64,000 nt of DNA from Kribbella qitaiheensis (GCF_014217565.1 NZ_CP043661.1:6820001-6884000); one strand, 5' to 3'; counted from the first letter of the stretch, positions 43,966 to 52,540 are shown. Notes: generated from the letters alone by a model not told the origin. Numbers and translations are program-made.

Positions 43966-44165
43966 CAAACAGGGATCGATTCTGACGCTGGTTCCTTGGG
44001 GAAGTAGGGTGGTCCGCCGTGGAGCGGAGGCTGTCCGGTACTGAGAGGTTGGGCCTTCGGCCGACGGGATCGTCCGAAGGCGGGCAGAGCGCTTTGCTGA
44101 ACATGTTTGGTGGACAAGGGGGCCTGATGGGTATCGCGGTTCGTGTCGGATGGTAGGGAGGTTCT

Positions 44166-45081
44166 GTGACCACCGTCGGGGGTGAGCGTGTGGGCAGTGG
44201 GGTTCCGGAGGCGTTCGTTCAGGTTCTGGTGACGGCTCGGGCCGACGATGAGGCGATGTTGCGGTTGCTGGCCGGTTGGTGGCTGGAGGAGTCGCGGTCG
44301 AGGTTGAGTGGTCCGTTGTGGAGGCGGCGGGAGGCGGGGGACAGTAGCGTCGAGGCTGTGGTGGGGCGGATCGGAGTGCCGTCGCTTGGGCGGGGCGAGT
44401 GGTCGGTGGCCCATACCGAGGATCGTTTCGAGTTACTGAGAGCGTCGTTGGGGGAGTGGAGGGGCGATGCCTTCTGGCGCGTGATGGGTGACCCCAAAGG
44501 CTTCGAGGGCCGGTGACGCGGCGATGGTTCATCTGAGTGTTACCGCCGAGCCTGACTCCCGTCCGTGGGTGATGTTCACGGTTGGTGCGACGTACCGGGC
44601 GCTGCGTGAGGGCGTGGTACCGGCCGTCTCTCAGCGGGTACTGACCGAGTTCGTGGCCGATTTCGCCGAGTTCGCGAGCGCGACCTTCGCCAATGTCGCC
44701 ACCGACAACGACAGTGGAAGAACGGCTCTGGAGACGTTCCTGCCGCGGCAGCGCGGGGTCGGTATGGCGGAGAGTCCGGTCCGCGTGCGTGGTTATTCGT
44801 GGTTCACGGTCATTCCACCAGAGGCGGTTCGCCAGTTGGGCGGCGTTCCGGGACTGGAGGCGTCGGGGGCCTTTGCCGAGGTCCGGCTGTTGCGTTACGG
44901 CGGCGTGATGCTTCGTGCGACAGAGTTGCTGGAGCAGTACGACGATGAAGCGATGGGGCGGGTGTTCCACGTCTTGGCGCCGGTGTTGCCCCCGGGGCGC
45001 CCGCGGAAGCTGCCGTCGTACGGCAGCCAGACCTTGACCAGGCTGGTCTACGAGGACGGCGCTGATCGTTCCCGTGAGTAG
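44166..45081 (+). CDS. DUF3396/TsiV-like immunity protein, frame broken at 44507-44511
   Basis: About 304 codons from GTG 44166 (GGGAGG just upstream). Part 1 (VQVLVTARADDEAMLRLLAG ... FWRVMGDPKGFE) and part 2 (GDAAMVHLSVTAEPDSRPWV ... GYSWFTVIPPEAVRQLGG, RATELLEQYDDEAMGRVFHV) are joined by removing one G from GGGCC. It aligns end to end with the protein at 49833-50777 (shared GYSWxTVxxPxxxxxLGG, a Y-D ... RVFxxLAxVLPxGxPxR tail). Placed directly after toxin 1, it is its probable antidote. Homology to DUF3396 immunity proteins is by pattern only. Confidence 0.65.
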
Positions 45082-45249
45082 TTGTCCTGCGTATTTGTGG
45101 CCGAACGGGTTGTTGCCGCTACGAATTCACCAACCGGGGTCGGTTTCCGCTCGAAGGCGATTCGGTCCGTTGGATCCTCCATGTTTCCAGGTGGGGGAAG
45201 CCGACGGCGACGAGCTGACCGCGAAGCCAGCCGAGCAGCGTGTCGGCCA

Positions 45250-46328
45250 GGGGGTACGTCGGAGGACTCGTACTACGGCTAAATCCCCAATCCGACGTCG
45301 AGACCCTCACCTCGGAAGGTGGCGACAGCCGCTCGACGTACGGCTACACCGCGTACGGCAAGAACGACGAGGACCGCTTCACCGGCGTCGACAAGCCCAA
45401 GGCCCAGACCCCCGGCCAGGAGCCGTACAACGTCTACCGCTTCAACGCGAAGCGCTGGGACCAGTCGTCGCAGTCCTACGACATGGGCTTCCGCGACTAC
45501 TCACCCGGCCTGAACCGCTTCCTCACCCGCGACTCCTACAACGGTGCCCTCGCCGACCTCAACCTGGGCACCGACCCGTGGACCAGCAACCGGTACGCCT
45601 TCGCCGGCGGCAACCCCATCACCGGCGTAGAAATAGACGGCCACTACGCCATCGACGAATACGGCAACCGCGTCCCGACCCAGCCCTCATCGGCGGCTCA
45701 GACGCAGCCACCGCCAATCCTGCCCGGTACCTCCGACGGGCCGGGCACGAGGAAGGATTTGGATCGTCCCTATGCGAGTGAGGGCGTGCCGTGGTGGGAG
45801 AAGTTGCCCGGCGTCGCGTCGAAGGATCTTGGTGAACAGTCAAAGGCTGTCGCTGTCGCTGCCCAGTTCCGCGGACTCGACCAGGCATCGGCGATGCTTA
45901 CTCACTGGTTGGGCCACACTGGCGATCCGTTTGAGTTCGACGTCGACCAGATGCTGAAGGAGATGCCGAAGTTCAGTAAGGAGGTTCAGTTCGAGCTGGG
46001 TAAGCTCAAGAGAAAGGGAAAGGGGAGCTTCGATTCCGGGTGGAAGTTGACGGATACCGGGAACGAGGATCCTGATTGGTATTTCGCGGTCAACAACTTC
46101 CAGTATCGAGTGACTGGCAGAAATGGGTCGGACGGGAAATCGCAGTACTGGCTGCAGGTGTACAAACGGTACAACTTCGGAACCGAGGAGGAGGGCCGGA
46201 ACGACGTGCTGTTCCCCAACAAGGACTTCACGCTGACGCGCGTCCACCAGCCGGACTGGGCTCACCTGCATACGGTCGGCCTGGCGAGGGACTATGATGC
46301 GACGGGTTCTGGTTTCTTCAGTGAGTGA
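45250..46328 (+). pseudogene. Orphan RHS core end with toxin 2
   Basis: The core TSEDSYYG, DVETLTSEGGDSRSTYGYTA, YNVYRFNAKRWDQSSQSYDM, YSPGLNRFLTRDSYNGALAD and RYAFAGGNPITGVEIDGHYA is nearly identical to fragment 1. It then diverges into a different 210-residue end: WWEKLPGVASKDLGEQSKAV, MLTHWLGHTGDPFEFDVDQM, DWYFAVNNFQYRVTG, YWLQVYKRYNFGTEEEGRND, HQPDWAHLHTVGLARDYDAT. The last motif block recurs in actinobacterial polymorphic toxins, as I recall, without a known activity. A base is missing near 45279 and there is no proper start, so this is a silent cassette. 45082-45249 shows nothing recognisable. Confidence 0.75.
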
Positions 46329-46332
46329 GGGC

Positions 46333-46824
46333 ATGACAAGCGGTGTTCCTACCCCCGCGCAGCGGGCAGTTCGGTGGCTGTTGTCGCTGCTGATGGGCGT
46401 CTCTCTCTTCGCCTGCTCGTCGAAGGAGTCGCCCAATCCAGATCCCAGGGCGTACGCCGGGGCGGATTCAGAAGTCACGTTGGAGAAGGCGTTGGGCGAC
46501 CACGGGCTGAAGGTGCCCGAGGAGGCGGCGGAGGTGCACTTCGGTGCGTTCAGTGGTCGTGAGTACAGCTTTCAGTTGAGTTTCGACGTCGCCTGCTCCT
46601 CGGTGCAGGGATTCCTGACTGCCAGTGGTTTCACGGCGCCGCTCCGGCCGGGTGTTGTTCCCTCCCTGGTGTATTCAGCTGGTCTCAGCCGGGGCTGGGA
46701 CGTCGAACGGTTCGGTGGTCCTCGAGGTATTGAGGAAGACGTTCGTGGTGTTCTGCACCGGAGCGTCTTGGCCGTCGATCTCGCCACCCCGAACTGTCGC
46801 GTTTTCGTCGCATCCTTCAAATAG
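46333..46824 (+). CDS. Lipoprotein, probable immunity partner of toxin 2
   Basis: 163 aa from ATG 46333, 4 bp after the toxin 2 stop. Signal: basic RAVR, hydrophobic WLLSLLMGVSLFAC, lipobox LFAC-S with lipidated Cys near 28. The mature part has a conserved-looking Cys pair (FDVACSSVQG and TPNCRVFVASF) and LEKALGDHGLKVPEEA. No named domain was recognised. An exported lipoprotein immediately after a toxin end suggests protection outside the membrane. Confidence 0.65.
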   Translation: MTSGVPTPAQRAVRWLLSLLMGVSLFACSSKESPNPDPRAYAGADSEVTLEKALGDHGLKVPEEAAEVHFGAFSGREYSFQLSFDVACSSVQGFLTASGFTAPLRPGVVPSLVYSAGLSRGWDVERFGGPRGIEEDVRGVLHRSVLAVDLATPNCRVFVASFK

Positions 46825-46851
46825 GTGCGGTCGCGGGATTTGTCAAAGCCG

Positions 46852-47181
46852 ATGATCACGTTCGCTCAACTGCCGTCGCTGCTGGTCGAGTGGTTCCAGT
46901 CTGCGGAGGAGCCGGTTCGTACACTGATTCGAGAGCGACCGGGCGAAGGTGCCGTGCTGACCTTCGGAATTGTCTCGGAATGCTTTTGGTGGGGTATCTT
47001 CGAACCAGCGCTTCGTGTGCATGACGTAGACGTGATAGTGCGGTGCCTGCGGGTCGCCGAACGCCTCCTCGATGAAGGCGATCAGGTAATCCAGGATGCA
47101 TTAGTGGTAAGGGTCCTGGATTACCTGTCCGATCCGTCCTGGCAAGAAGTTGTCCGCCTATATTCCGGCCCCAAAGCGTGA
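46852..47181 (+). CDS. Small cytoplasmic immunity-like protein (DUF7674-like)
   Basis: 109 aa from ATG 46852. All-helical, acidic: MITFAQLPSLLVEWFQSAEE, VRCLRVAERLLDEGDQVIQD and VVRVLDYLSDPSWQEVVRLY. The order (helical N-part, WWGIFEPA, then VRVLxYL...WxxVxxxxGP) resembles small immunity proteins found after RHS and WXG toxins. It lies between toxin 2 and orphan toxin 3, so its cognate toxin is unclear. Confidence 0.6.
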   Translation: MITFAQLPSLLVEWFQSAEEPVRTLIRERPGEGAVLTFGIVSECFWWGIFEPALRVHDVDVIVRCLRVAERLLDEGDQVIQDALVVRVLDYLSDPSWQEVVRLYSGPKA

Positions 47182-47195
47182 AGAATCCTCACTGA

Positions 47196-47672
47196 CCCAT
47201 CGCCGGGATTCTGACAACGCTCGGCAAGTGGTTCAAACGCGGAGGCGAAGCCGCCGAAGGGCTCAAGGCTCTTCCGCCCGGCCGTGGCAGCTCGGTCGTC
47301 AACAATGCCCTCGAGCCGCATGAGATTGCCCAGGCGAGCCGGATCGTAGAGTTCCGCGGCGGCGAGTTCGTAGGAAAGACGGCCAAGAGCTTCCCCGGCA
47401 TAGACGGGTACCTCAACGGTGTACCTGCGAGTCTCAAGGCATACTCCGGCTCCAAACCTGCAGGCGTGCTGAGGCACGCGTCCAGTGCGGAGAGTTCAGC
47501 CAAGAAGGCGGGGTACTCAGGCGTCGAGCTGTTTGTCGATGCGCCTGGTGTCTCGATGAAGGATCTGATCGACTTCGGTATGAAGGGCCCACTTTCGCAG
47601 ATCCCGTCGCAGGGGACGATCAGTTCGATCTACGTTCGAACCGGGGATGGCTGGGTTCTATTTCCTGGGTAA
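47196..47672 (+). pseudogene. Orphan C-terminal toxin 3 without start codon or core
   Basis: An open frame runs from the stop at 47193 to 47672 with no usable start before 47466: ITTLGKWFKRGG (approximate), RIVEFRGGEFVGKTAKSFPG, DGYLNGVPASLKAYSGSKPA, SSAKKAGYSGVELFVDAPGV and ISSIYVRTGDGWVLFPG. FPGIDGYLNG...SLK looks like the D-x-LK region of restriction-endonuclease-fold RHS/CdiA toxins. An interrupted immunity gene follows. This is the form of a displaced toxin cassette awaiting recombination. Confidence 0.62.
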
Positions 47673-47765
47673 GTGCCAGGTTGGCAGCTGGGGGGCTGTG
47701 TCCAGATCGATAGGGTGGCGCGTCATCGCTGTGGCGAGGTCAGGTGAGCTTCGGAAGTAAGGACG

Positions 47766-47841
47766 ATGTGGATGGCAGTAGAGGTCGAGGTGTTTTGTCA
47801 GCGGCAGCCGGATCCGCTGCTCGTCTGCCGGCTCGCCGGTT
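47766..47841 (+). pseudogene. 5' part of immunity gene 3, cut by IS copy 2
   Basis: ATG 47766 with AAGGA just upstream starts MWMAVEVEVFCQRQPDPLLV then CRLAG. The reading frame continues exactly in the segment at 49148 if the IS and one GTT are removed (LAG-WVMRTVLDVEQ). Together they encode about 132 residues. Confidence 0.72.
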
Positions 47842-47883
47842 TGAGGTGCCACGCGCTTTCCGGACAGCTTTTTGATGGCTGAT

Positions 47884-48795
47884 TCAGGCGGCGGATTGTG
47901 TTTCCAGGTAGTCGTCGTGGGCTTGCTGTGGGGTCCGGTAGCCGAGCCCTGAGTGACGGCGTTTAGTATTGTAGCGCAATTCGATGTAGCGGGCGATATC
48001 GCGGCGTGCATGGTCGCGGGTCGGGTACTCGGTTCGGTGGGTACGCTCGTTCTTGAGAGCGCCGAAGAACGATTCGGCCATCGCATTGTCGTAACAGATA
48101 CCGGTCCGCCCGACTGATTGGCGAAGATTATTGTTCTTCAAAGTCGCGGCGAACTGGGCGGAAGTGTAGTTGCTGCCCCGGTCGGAGTGAAAGATTGCGC
48201 CGTCGACAAGATCGTGATTCCGCACCGCCATGTCGATCGCGGCTTCGATCAGCGGGGTTTTGTAATTGTCGTCCATGGCCCACCCGATCACAGCTTTGGT
48301 GTGGCAATCGAGCACGGTCGCCAGATAAAGCCACCCTTCCCAGGTCGAGACATAGGTAATGTCTCCGACCATCTTGTGCCCCGGAGCATCAGCGGTGAAG
48401 TCCCGATCTACCAGATCCGGGATCGGGCCGGCCTGGCCATCCTGCTCGGTCAGACAGTGCCGCCACGGCCGCGGCTGGCACGGCTCCAAACCCAACTCAC
48501 GCATGAGCTTGCGCACCAACTCCAGCCCACAGGTCACACCCCAGGCCACCAGGTCGGCATGCACCCGCCGGTACCCGTAGGTCTCGTCGGACTCTTCGAA
48601 CGACTTGACGATGATCAGCTTGAGTTCGCCTTGGCGGCGCGCAGTCGCCGACATCGGACGGCTCCGCCAATCATTGAAACTGGACCGTTTCACCTCGAGC
48701 CACCGGCACATCTTCACAATCGACGGCGCATTTCCGTTCTCTCGGGTCAACCTGTTGGCATACTCCGCATCGATGAACTCGAACTTTTCGCTCAA
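47884..48795 (-). CDS. IS3-family transposase OrfB, copy 2
   Basis: 303 aa, the same sequence as the OrfB at 42078-42989, with the intact D-D-E triad (GDITYV, HSDRG, AESFFGALK). Expressed as OrfAB by the same slippery site. Confidence 0.95.
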   Translation of the reverse strand: MSEKFEFIDAEYANRLTRENGNAPSIVKMCRWLEVKRSSFNDWRSRPMSATARRQGELKLIIVKSFEESDETYGYRRVHADLVAWGVTCGLELVRKLMRELGLEPCQPRPWRHCLTEQDGQAGPIPDLVDRDFTADAPGHKMVGDITYVSTWEGWLYLATVLDCHTKAVIGWAMDDNYKTPLIEAAIDMAVRNHDLVDGAIFHSDRGSNYTSAQFAATLKNNNLRQSVGRTGICYDNAMAESFFGALKNERTHRTEYPTRDHARRDIARYIELRYNTKRRHSGLGYRTPQQAHDDYLETQSAA

Positions 48796-49085
48796 CGATG
48801 ATCCTTGGCAAAGTATGCTGCGGCTTTTTTTAGGAACTCGTTTTCCATCCGGAGTTCTCGCGTCTCCCGCTCCAGCTCGCGGAGCCGCGCACGCTCGTCC
48901 ATGCTCAATGCCGGTTCCTCGCCGGCATGGTCTCGCTTAAAGGCGCTCACCCAGTTACTGAGGGTTCCCGGGTTGATGCCGAGCTCTCTCGCGACCTGAG
49001 TGACAGAACGTGAAGTCTCAATCACCGACTTCACAGCTTCCTCCCGATACTCAGGAGTGAAATTCTTCTTCGGACGCGGCAACAT
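48792..49085 (-). CDS. IS3-family OrfA, copy 2
   Basis: 97 aa, the same sequence as the OrfA at 42986-43279: HTH then leucine zipper, with A7G slippery string at the complement of 48824-48831. Overlaps orfB by 4 bp. Confidence 0.95.
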   Translation of the reverse strand: MLPRPKKNFTPEYREEAVKSVIETSRSVTQVARELGINPGTLSNWVSAFKRDHAGEEPALSMDERARLRELERETRELRMENEFLKKAAAYFAKDHR

Positions 49086-49147
49086 CTTCCCTTTCCGGAC
49101 AGCTCAATCTTAGTTGAGCCGCTGTCCGGAAGGTTCGTGGCACCTCA

Positions 49148-49467
49148 GTTGGGTCATGCGGACAGTTTTGGATGTTGAGCAGGTCGATGCCGTCCTGGCT
49201 GAAGATGACGATCACGTCTGGTTGGCACGGTGGGGAACCTCCGCATCAGCGCAGGTGGTCGAACTTCCTCCGGGCACCCACGAGTTCGCCGATCGATGGT
49301 CACTTAGCTTCGCACCCGGCGAACGCGGCGTCGACTTGAGCAAGCTCTTCGCTGTAGTGCTGGCAGACGCCGCAGCAGTTCTCTGCGATGGCTTCCTTCT
49401 AGACGAAATCGGCCTCGTAGGCGGTGGGCAGAGAACTGCGGGCGACCTGATAAAGGTGCTGCTGTGA
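49148..49467 (+). pseudogene. 3' part of immunity gene 3
   Basis: Continues the gene begun at 47766: WVMRTVLDVEQVDAVLAEDD, DHVWLARWGTSASAQVVELP, GVDLSKLFAVVLADAAAVLC, DGFLLDEIGLVGGGQRTAGD, then LIKVLL and TGA. Small acidic alpha/beta protein, no named domain. Split by the IS, it can no longer protect against toxin 3, unless the ATG at 49156 gives a working fragment. Confidence 0.7.
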
Positions 49468-49559
49468 CGTCCGCCGAGCAACGAGTCGACCGCGTTGGCG
49501 ATTCTCAAAGGAACGGCTGGTGCGTCCTTGCCCGTCGAGAGTGAAGGCGAAAGAGATGG

Positions 49560-49737
49560 ATGAGTGCGGACTACGCCTCGAAGTCCAGCCGGGACGAGGC
49601 GCACCGCCCTGCTACAGAGACCGATGCCCTGGCGGAGCAGGTCAACGAGTCCGACGGCGACGGCAACCTGATTAGTACGACGGATGCCGACGGCAACAAG
49701 ATGCTGGTCACTGGACGAGCATCGATGGAGGCGTGAT
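49560..49737 (+). pseudogene. Short RHS/YD-repeat-like remnant
   Basis: One frame reads TDALAEQVNESDGDGNLIST then TDADGNKMLVTGRASM and stops at 49737. The two DxDGN-type turns resemble RHS/YD repeats. No start and no complete repeat. Flanking bases 49468-49559 and 49738-49832 hold no other recognisable gene. Confidence 0.4.
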
Positions 49738-49832
49738 CACGTTAGGTGTGATTGCATCTACGGCCCGGGCCCGGCCCGGCTTTCGGCTGATGGGATGCTC
49801 CAATCGGTTCTGTTCGGTCGAGAGGAGGCGCG

Positions 49833-50777
49833 GTGCGCGGCAGGCAACTGAGGGTTGAGCTGGACTGTCGTGTTCCGGAGACGGCCGCCGAGTTTGCGGA
49901 GCTGGCGCAGGGGTGGCTGGAGGGGGCGCTCCGGCGGTTGGGGGCGCCGCTGATGGCGGACCTGGAGAACGCCGGTCCGTTGCCGTCGGAGGGTCTGCGG
50001 GATCGCAGTGGGCTGGTTCCGTTCGGTGAGCCGGGGTCGGTGTGGATGTCGTTGGTGACGGCCGCAGCCGGTGCTGGTGGCGCTCGATCGTCGATCGCGG
50101 CGTGGTCTGCGCAGAACTGGGACAGGTTCGTCGACCGCTTGCAGAAGGTGCCCGTGGAGGCGAGCGCGAAACTCAGCGTGTTGGGCGCCGAGGGCTACCC
50201 TGATGTGCCCTTTTTGAACGTTTCGGTCGAGCGCCACCCCGAGCAGAGGGACTGGGTGGTGCTGAGCTGCGATGGCTCGACAAGTCGTGAGGCCTCTCCT
50301 GCCGAGGCTCGGGCCATCCGGCGTGTTTGGGCTGACTTCCTGCGCGAGCAGGCGGAGCTGACTGTGGCAGGGTTCGGCTACCTCAGTGACGAGGCGGACT
50401 ACGAAGGCCCCAGGACCGCACTGGAAGGTGCTTTGGGCCTCTTTCCGGAGGAGACACTCGGTCTGCTCGACACCCAACTGAGGGGATATTCCTGGATCAC
50501 GGTGGTATCGCCCGGTGTGGCGGATGCCCTCGGGGGCGCTGAGGCGATTACGAAGACGCAGGCGTTCGACGAGGTTGCCGTACTGAGGTCCGGAGCTCTG
50601 TGGCTCGAGGCGGCGCCGGACCTCGCCGAGTACGACATGGGGCGGCAGCACCGCGTGTTCGAGGCCCTCGCCAAGGTCCTGCCCCGAGGTCTCCCGGGGC
50701 GCGATCGGCGAGCGCGGAATCGCCGGCTCGTGTACGAGAACGCCGCCGAGGTGGCGGGTGGGACGGAGAGCGGATGA
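49833..50777 (+). CDS. DUF3396/TsiV-like immunity protein, intact paralogue
   Basis: 314 aa from GTG 49833 with GAGGAGG upstream. Intact counterpart of the broken protein at 44166-45081: LRVELDCRVPETAAEFAELA, FLNVSVERHPEQRDWVVLSC, LRGYSWITVVSPGVADALGG, YDMGRQHRVFEALAKVLPRG. No toxin lies directly upstream any more, so it is a solitary immunity gene, which can protect against neighbouring cells carrying the matching toxin. Its stop overlaps the next start (ATGA), pairing it with a YcxB-like membrane protein. Confidence 0.7.
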   Translation: MRGRQLRVELDCRVPETAAEFAELAQGWLEGALRRLGAPLMADLENAGPLPSEGLRDRSGLVPFGEPGSVWMSLVTAAAGAGGARSSIAAWSAQNWDRFVDRLQKVPVEASAKLSVLGAEGYPDVPFLNVSVERHPEQRDWVVLSCDGSTSREASPAEARAIRRVWADFLREQAELTVAGFGYLSDEADYEGPRTALEGALGLFPEETLGLLDTQLRGYSWITVVSPGVADALGGAEAITKTQAFDEVAVLRSGALWLEAAPDLAEYDMGRQHRVFEALAKVLPRGLPGRDRRARNRRLVYENAAEVAGGTESG

Positions 50778-51250
50778 GCGCGCAGGCACCGTCGGTCGAG
50801 GTTGCGTGGGAGGGAGGTTTCCGGGCGAGCACTGAAGTGTTTCTGGCCTGGCTCGGGTGGCGAGCGTGGATAGTTCGAGTGGTCGGCCTGTTGCTGGCGA
50901 TCTGGGTTGTCGGTACGGCGGGCGGCGCCGGGCCGATGATCGTCGGCCTCATCGAAGGCCTGGTGTTGCTTTCCGTGCCGGAGTGGACCGCGGCGATCAG
51001 TTGGTGGATGTCTCGCCGTCTCGGCCGCCGGTTCGTGAGCCTGATCGCTGCCACCGGGATTGCAAGGCGTACCGAGGTGACCAGCTGGTTCTACTCATGG
51101 GAGAGCTTTTCGCGGGCCTGCCGCACCCGCAGGTACTGGATCCTCGGAGCCGGCCGCACCCTGATCGTGTTGCCCGTCTCGGAGTTCTCGCCTGAGGACG
51201 AGGTGCGCTTCCGCACCTACCTCGCCGCCGGAGGACTGCTGCGACAATGA
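50774..51250 (+). CDS. YcxB-like membrane protein
   Basis: 158 aa from ATG 50774, overlapping the preceding stop. Two adjacent hydrophobic segments (VRVVGLLLAIWVVGTAGGAG and MIVGLIEGLVLLSVPEWTAA), then a YcxB-type domain: RTEVTSWFYSWESFSRACRT, YWILGAGRTLIVLPVSEFSP, then DEVRFRTYL. YcxB domains sit in small membrane proteins often found beside toxin and immunity genes. Possibly a membrane-located antidote; function not shown. Confidence 0.72.
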   Translation: MSAQAPSVEVAWEGGFRASTEVFLAWLGWRAWIVRVVGLLLAIWVVGTAGGAGPMIVGLIEGLVLLSVPEWTAAISWWMSRRLGRRFVSLIAATGIARRTEVTSWFYSWESFSRACRTRRYWILGAGRTLIVLPVSEFSPEDEVRFRTYLAAGGLLRQ

Positions 51251-51337
51251 TCGAACCGCCGACTCGCCAGGCGTTCCGGGCTACTGAGATGCGAGACCTG
51301 AGGTCCCCCTCCGAACATACCGCGGCAGTGCCTTTAG

Positions 51338-51353
51338 TCGAATATATGTTCGA
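51338..51353. promoter_or_regulatory. LexA-like SOS box without an adjacent gene start
   Basis: TCGAATATATGTTCGA matches the actinobacterial SOS box CGAAC-N4-GTTCG with one mismatch. It lies in the gap between two convergent gene ends (51250 and 51390), so no present gene starts from it. Probably left behind by a deletion or part of a lost mobile element. Confidence 0.45.
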
Positions 51354-51389
51354 TGCTCTTGGGTCCCCGGTTTACGCGGCGGCGCGGGG

Positions 51390-51992
51390 TCATCGTTCGG
51401 CGATGTAGCTGGTCCAGTCTGTCTTGGTTTGGCGGGCCCAGTTGATGGCGGTGGTGACGTGGATGTCGAGCAGGTCGGCGAGGACGGCCGCGGGGAGTTG
51501 CGCCTGCACCTCGTCGTACGTCAACGGCCGCCGACCCGGACTGCCCTCGTAGTCACTGGAATGGGTGACGGTGTTCCACTCGTGCAGGATCTGCGCCGGC
51601 GCCTCACCGAACAACTCCACACACCGCGCCGGCCGCCCGTACCGGGCATCGGTGACGTAGCCACCGAACAGCCGCAACCCGTTCTGGTAGTTCCGGCCTG
51701 TCGACACCGCGAACCCCCGGCCCTGCTCACGCCGCCGTGCCCGATGCCAGTCCATGAACGCCTCGACATCCTCCGCACGCCACCGCCTCGGGTACTCGCC
51801 GGTGAACTCGGCGAACCGCCGCAGCAACATCAACCGAGGCTTGATCGTGCCGTCAACATTCGGGAACCGGGTCCGCTGCTGCCGCGCCCAGCCCTCCAGC
51901 ATCGCCTCGAACACCGCCGCAGCCGGATCCAGGTGCACAACCCCATCAGCCAGCACAGATGCGCCGCACCCGGCAGGTCCACCTTCACCCAT
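51390..51992 (-). pseudogene. Tyrosine recombinase lacking its catalytic domain
   Basis: 200 aa. The N-terminal SAM-like DNA-binding domain is present (VFEAMLEGWARQQRTRFPNV, LLRRFAEFTGEYPRRWRAED, FAVSTGRNYQNGLRLFGGYV). So is the usual C-terminal tail of this actinobacterial integrase group (VLADLLDIHVTTAINWARQT, DWTSYIAER). The catalytic R...HxxR...Y middle is missing, apparently by in-frame deletion between DEVQAQLPAA and VLADLL. It cannot recombine DNA, and marks a former mobile unit. Confidence 0.75.
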
Positions 51993-52044
51993 GATGCATT
52001 CAACGCAACATCGTTGAATCAGTTACGGGCGACCTGATCAGCAG

Positions 52045-52540
52045 CCCGAGAACATCACCTGGACACCGGCCGTCGTCATCTCCGGTAACACGTTCCGTAG
52101 CGTCCCGACCCGCGGGCGTACTGGTCACCACTCGCAAGCCGGTCCTTGTCATCGGCAACCACTTCGACTCGATGTCGATGGCAAGCATCTACATCTCCTC
52201 CGATGCCTACCAGTGGTACGAGTCGGGCCCGGTCACCGACGTCACGATCCGTGGCAACCACTTCACCAGACCGACCACCCCGGTCATCTTCGTCGAACCG
52301 ACTAATCAGGCAGTCGACCTGGAGAACCCCGTCCACCGCGACATCTCGGTCACCGAGAACACCTTCGACATCAACGACATCACGCTCATCAACGCCAAGA
52401 GCGTCAAGGGCCTCCGCTTCACCGCCAACACAATCCGCCGCCTCGAGAGCCCGGCCCACCCGAAGTACACCTCTCCGCTCTACACCTTCACCGCCTGCAC
52501 GGACGTCCAGACCTCCGGCAACGAGCTGAACACCGAGTAA
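52045..52540 (+). pseudogene. C-terminal fragment of a GH110-like beta-helix protein
   Basis: Reads ENITWTPAVVISGNTFRSVP, then (after removing one base from GGGC at 52114-52117) RGVLVTTRKPVLVIGNHFDS, SIYISSDAYQWYESGPVTDV, TIRGNHFTRPTTPVIFVEPT, then ISVTENTFDIND and LRFTANTIRRLE. Repeated xIxxNxF rungs define a right-handed beta-helix. The SDDA-like/WYESGPV segment resembles the end of family 110 alpha-galactosidases. No N-terminal part. A remnant at the right border of the rearranged region. Confidence 0.7.

Larger units (their letters stand above)
47842..49147. mobile_element. IS3-family insertion sequence, copy 2 (1306 bp)
   Basis: Same length, ends and orientation as the copy at 42036-43341, with no difference seen between them. 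The target duplication is GTT (47839-47841 and 49148-49150). Two identical copies 5.8 kb apart in direct orientation imply recent transposition and allow deletion of the region between. Confidence 0.96.

Noticed and set aside
42036..52540. Prophage
   Set aside because: No capsid, terminase, portal, tail or lysis genes; only IS copies, a broken integrase and RHS cassettes.
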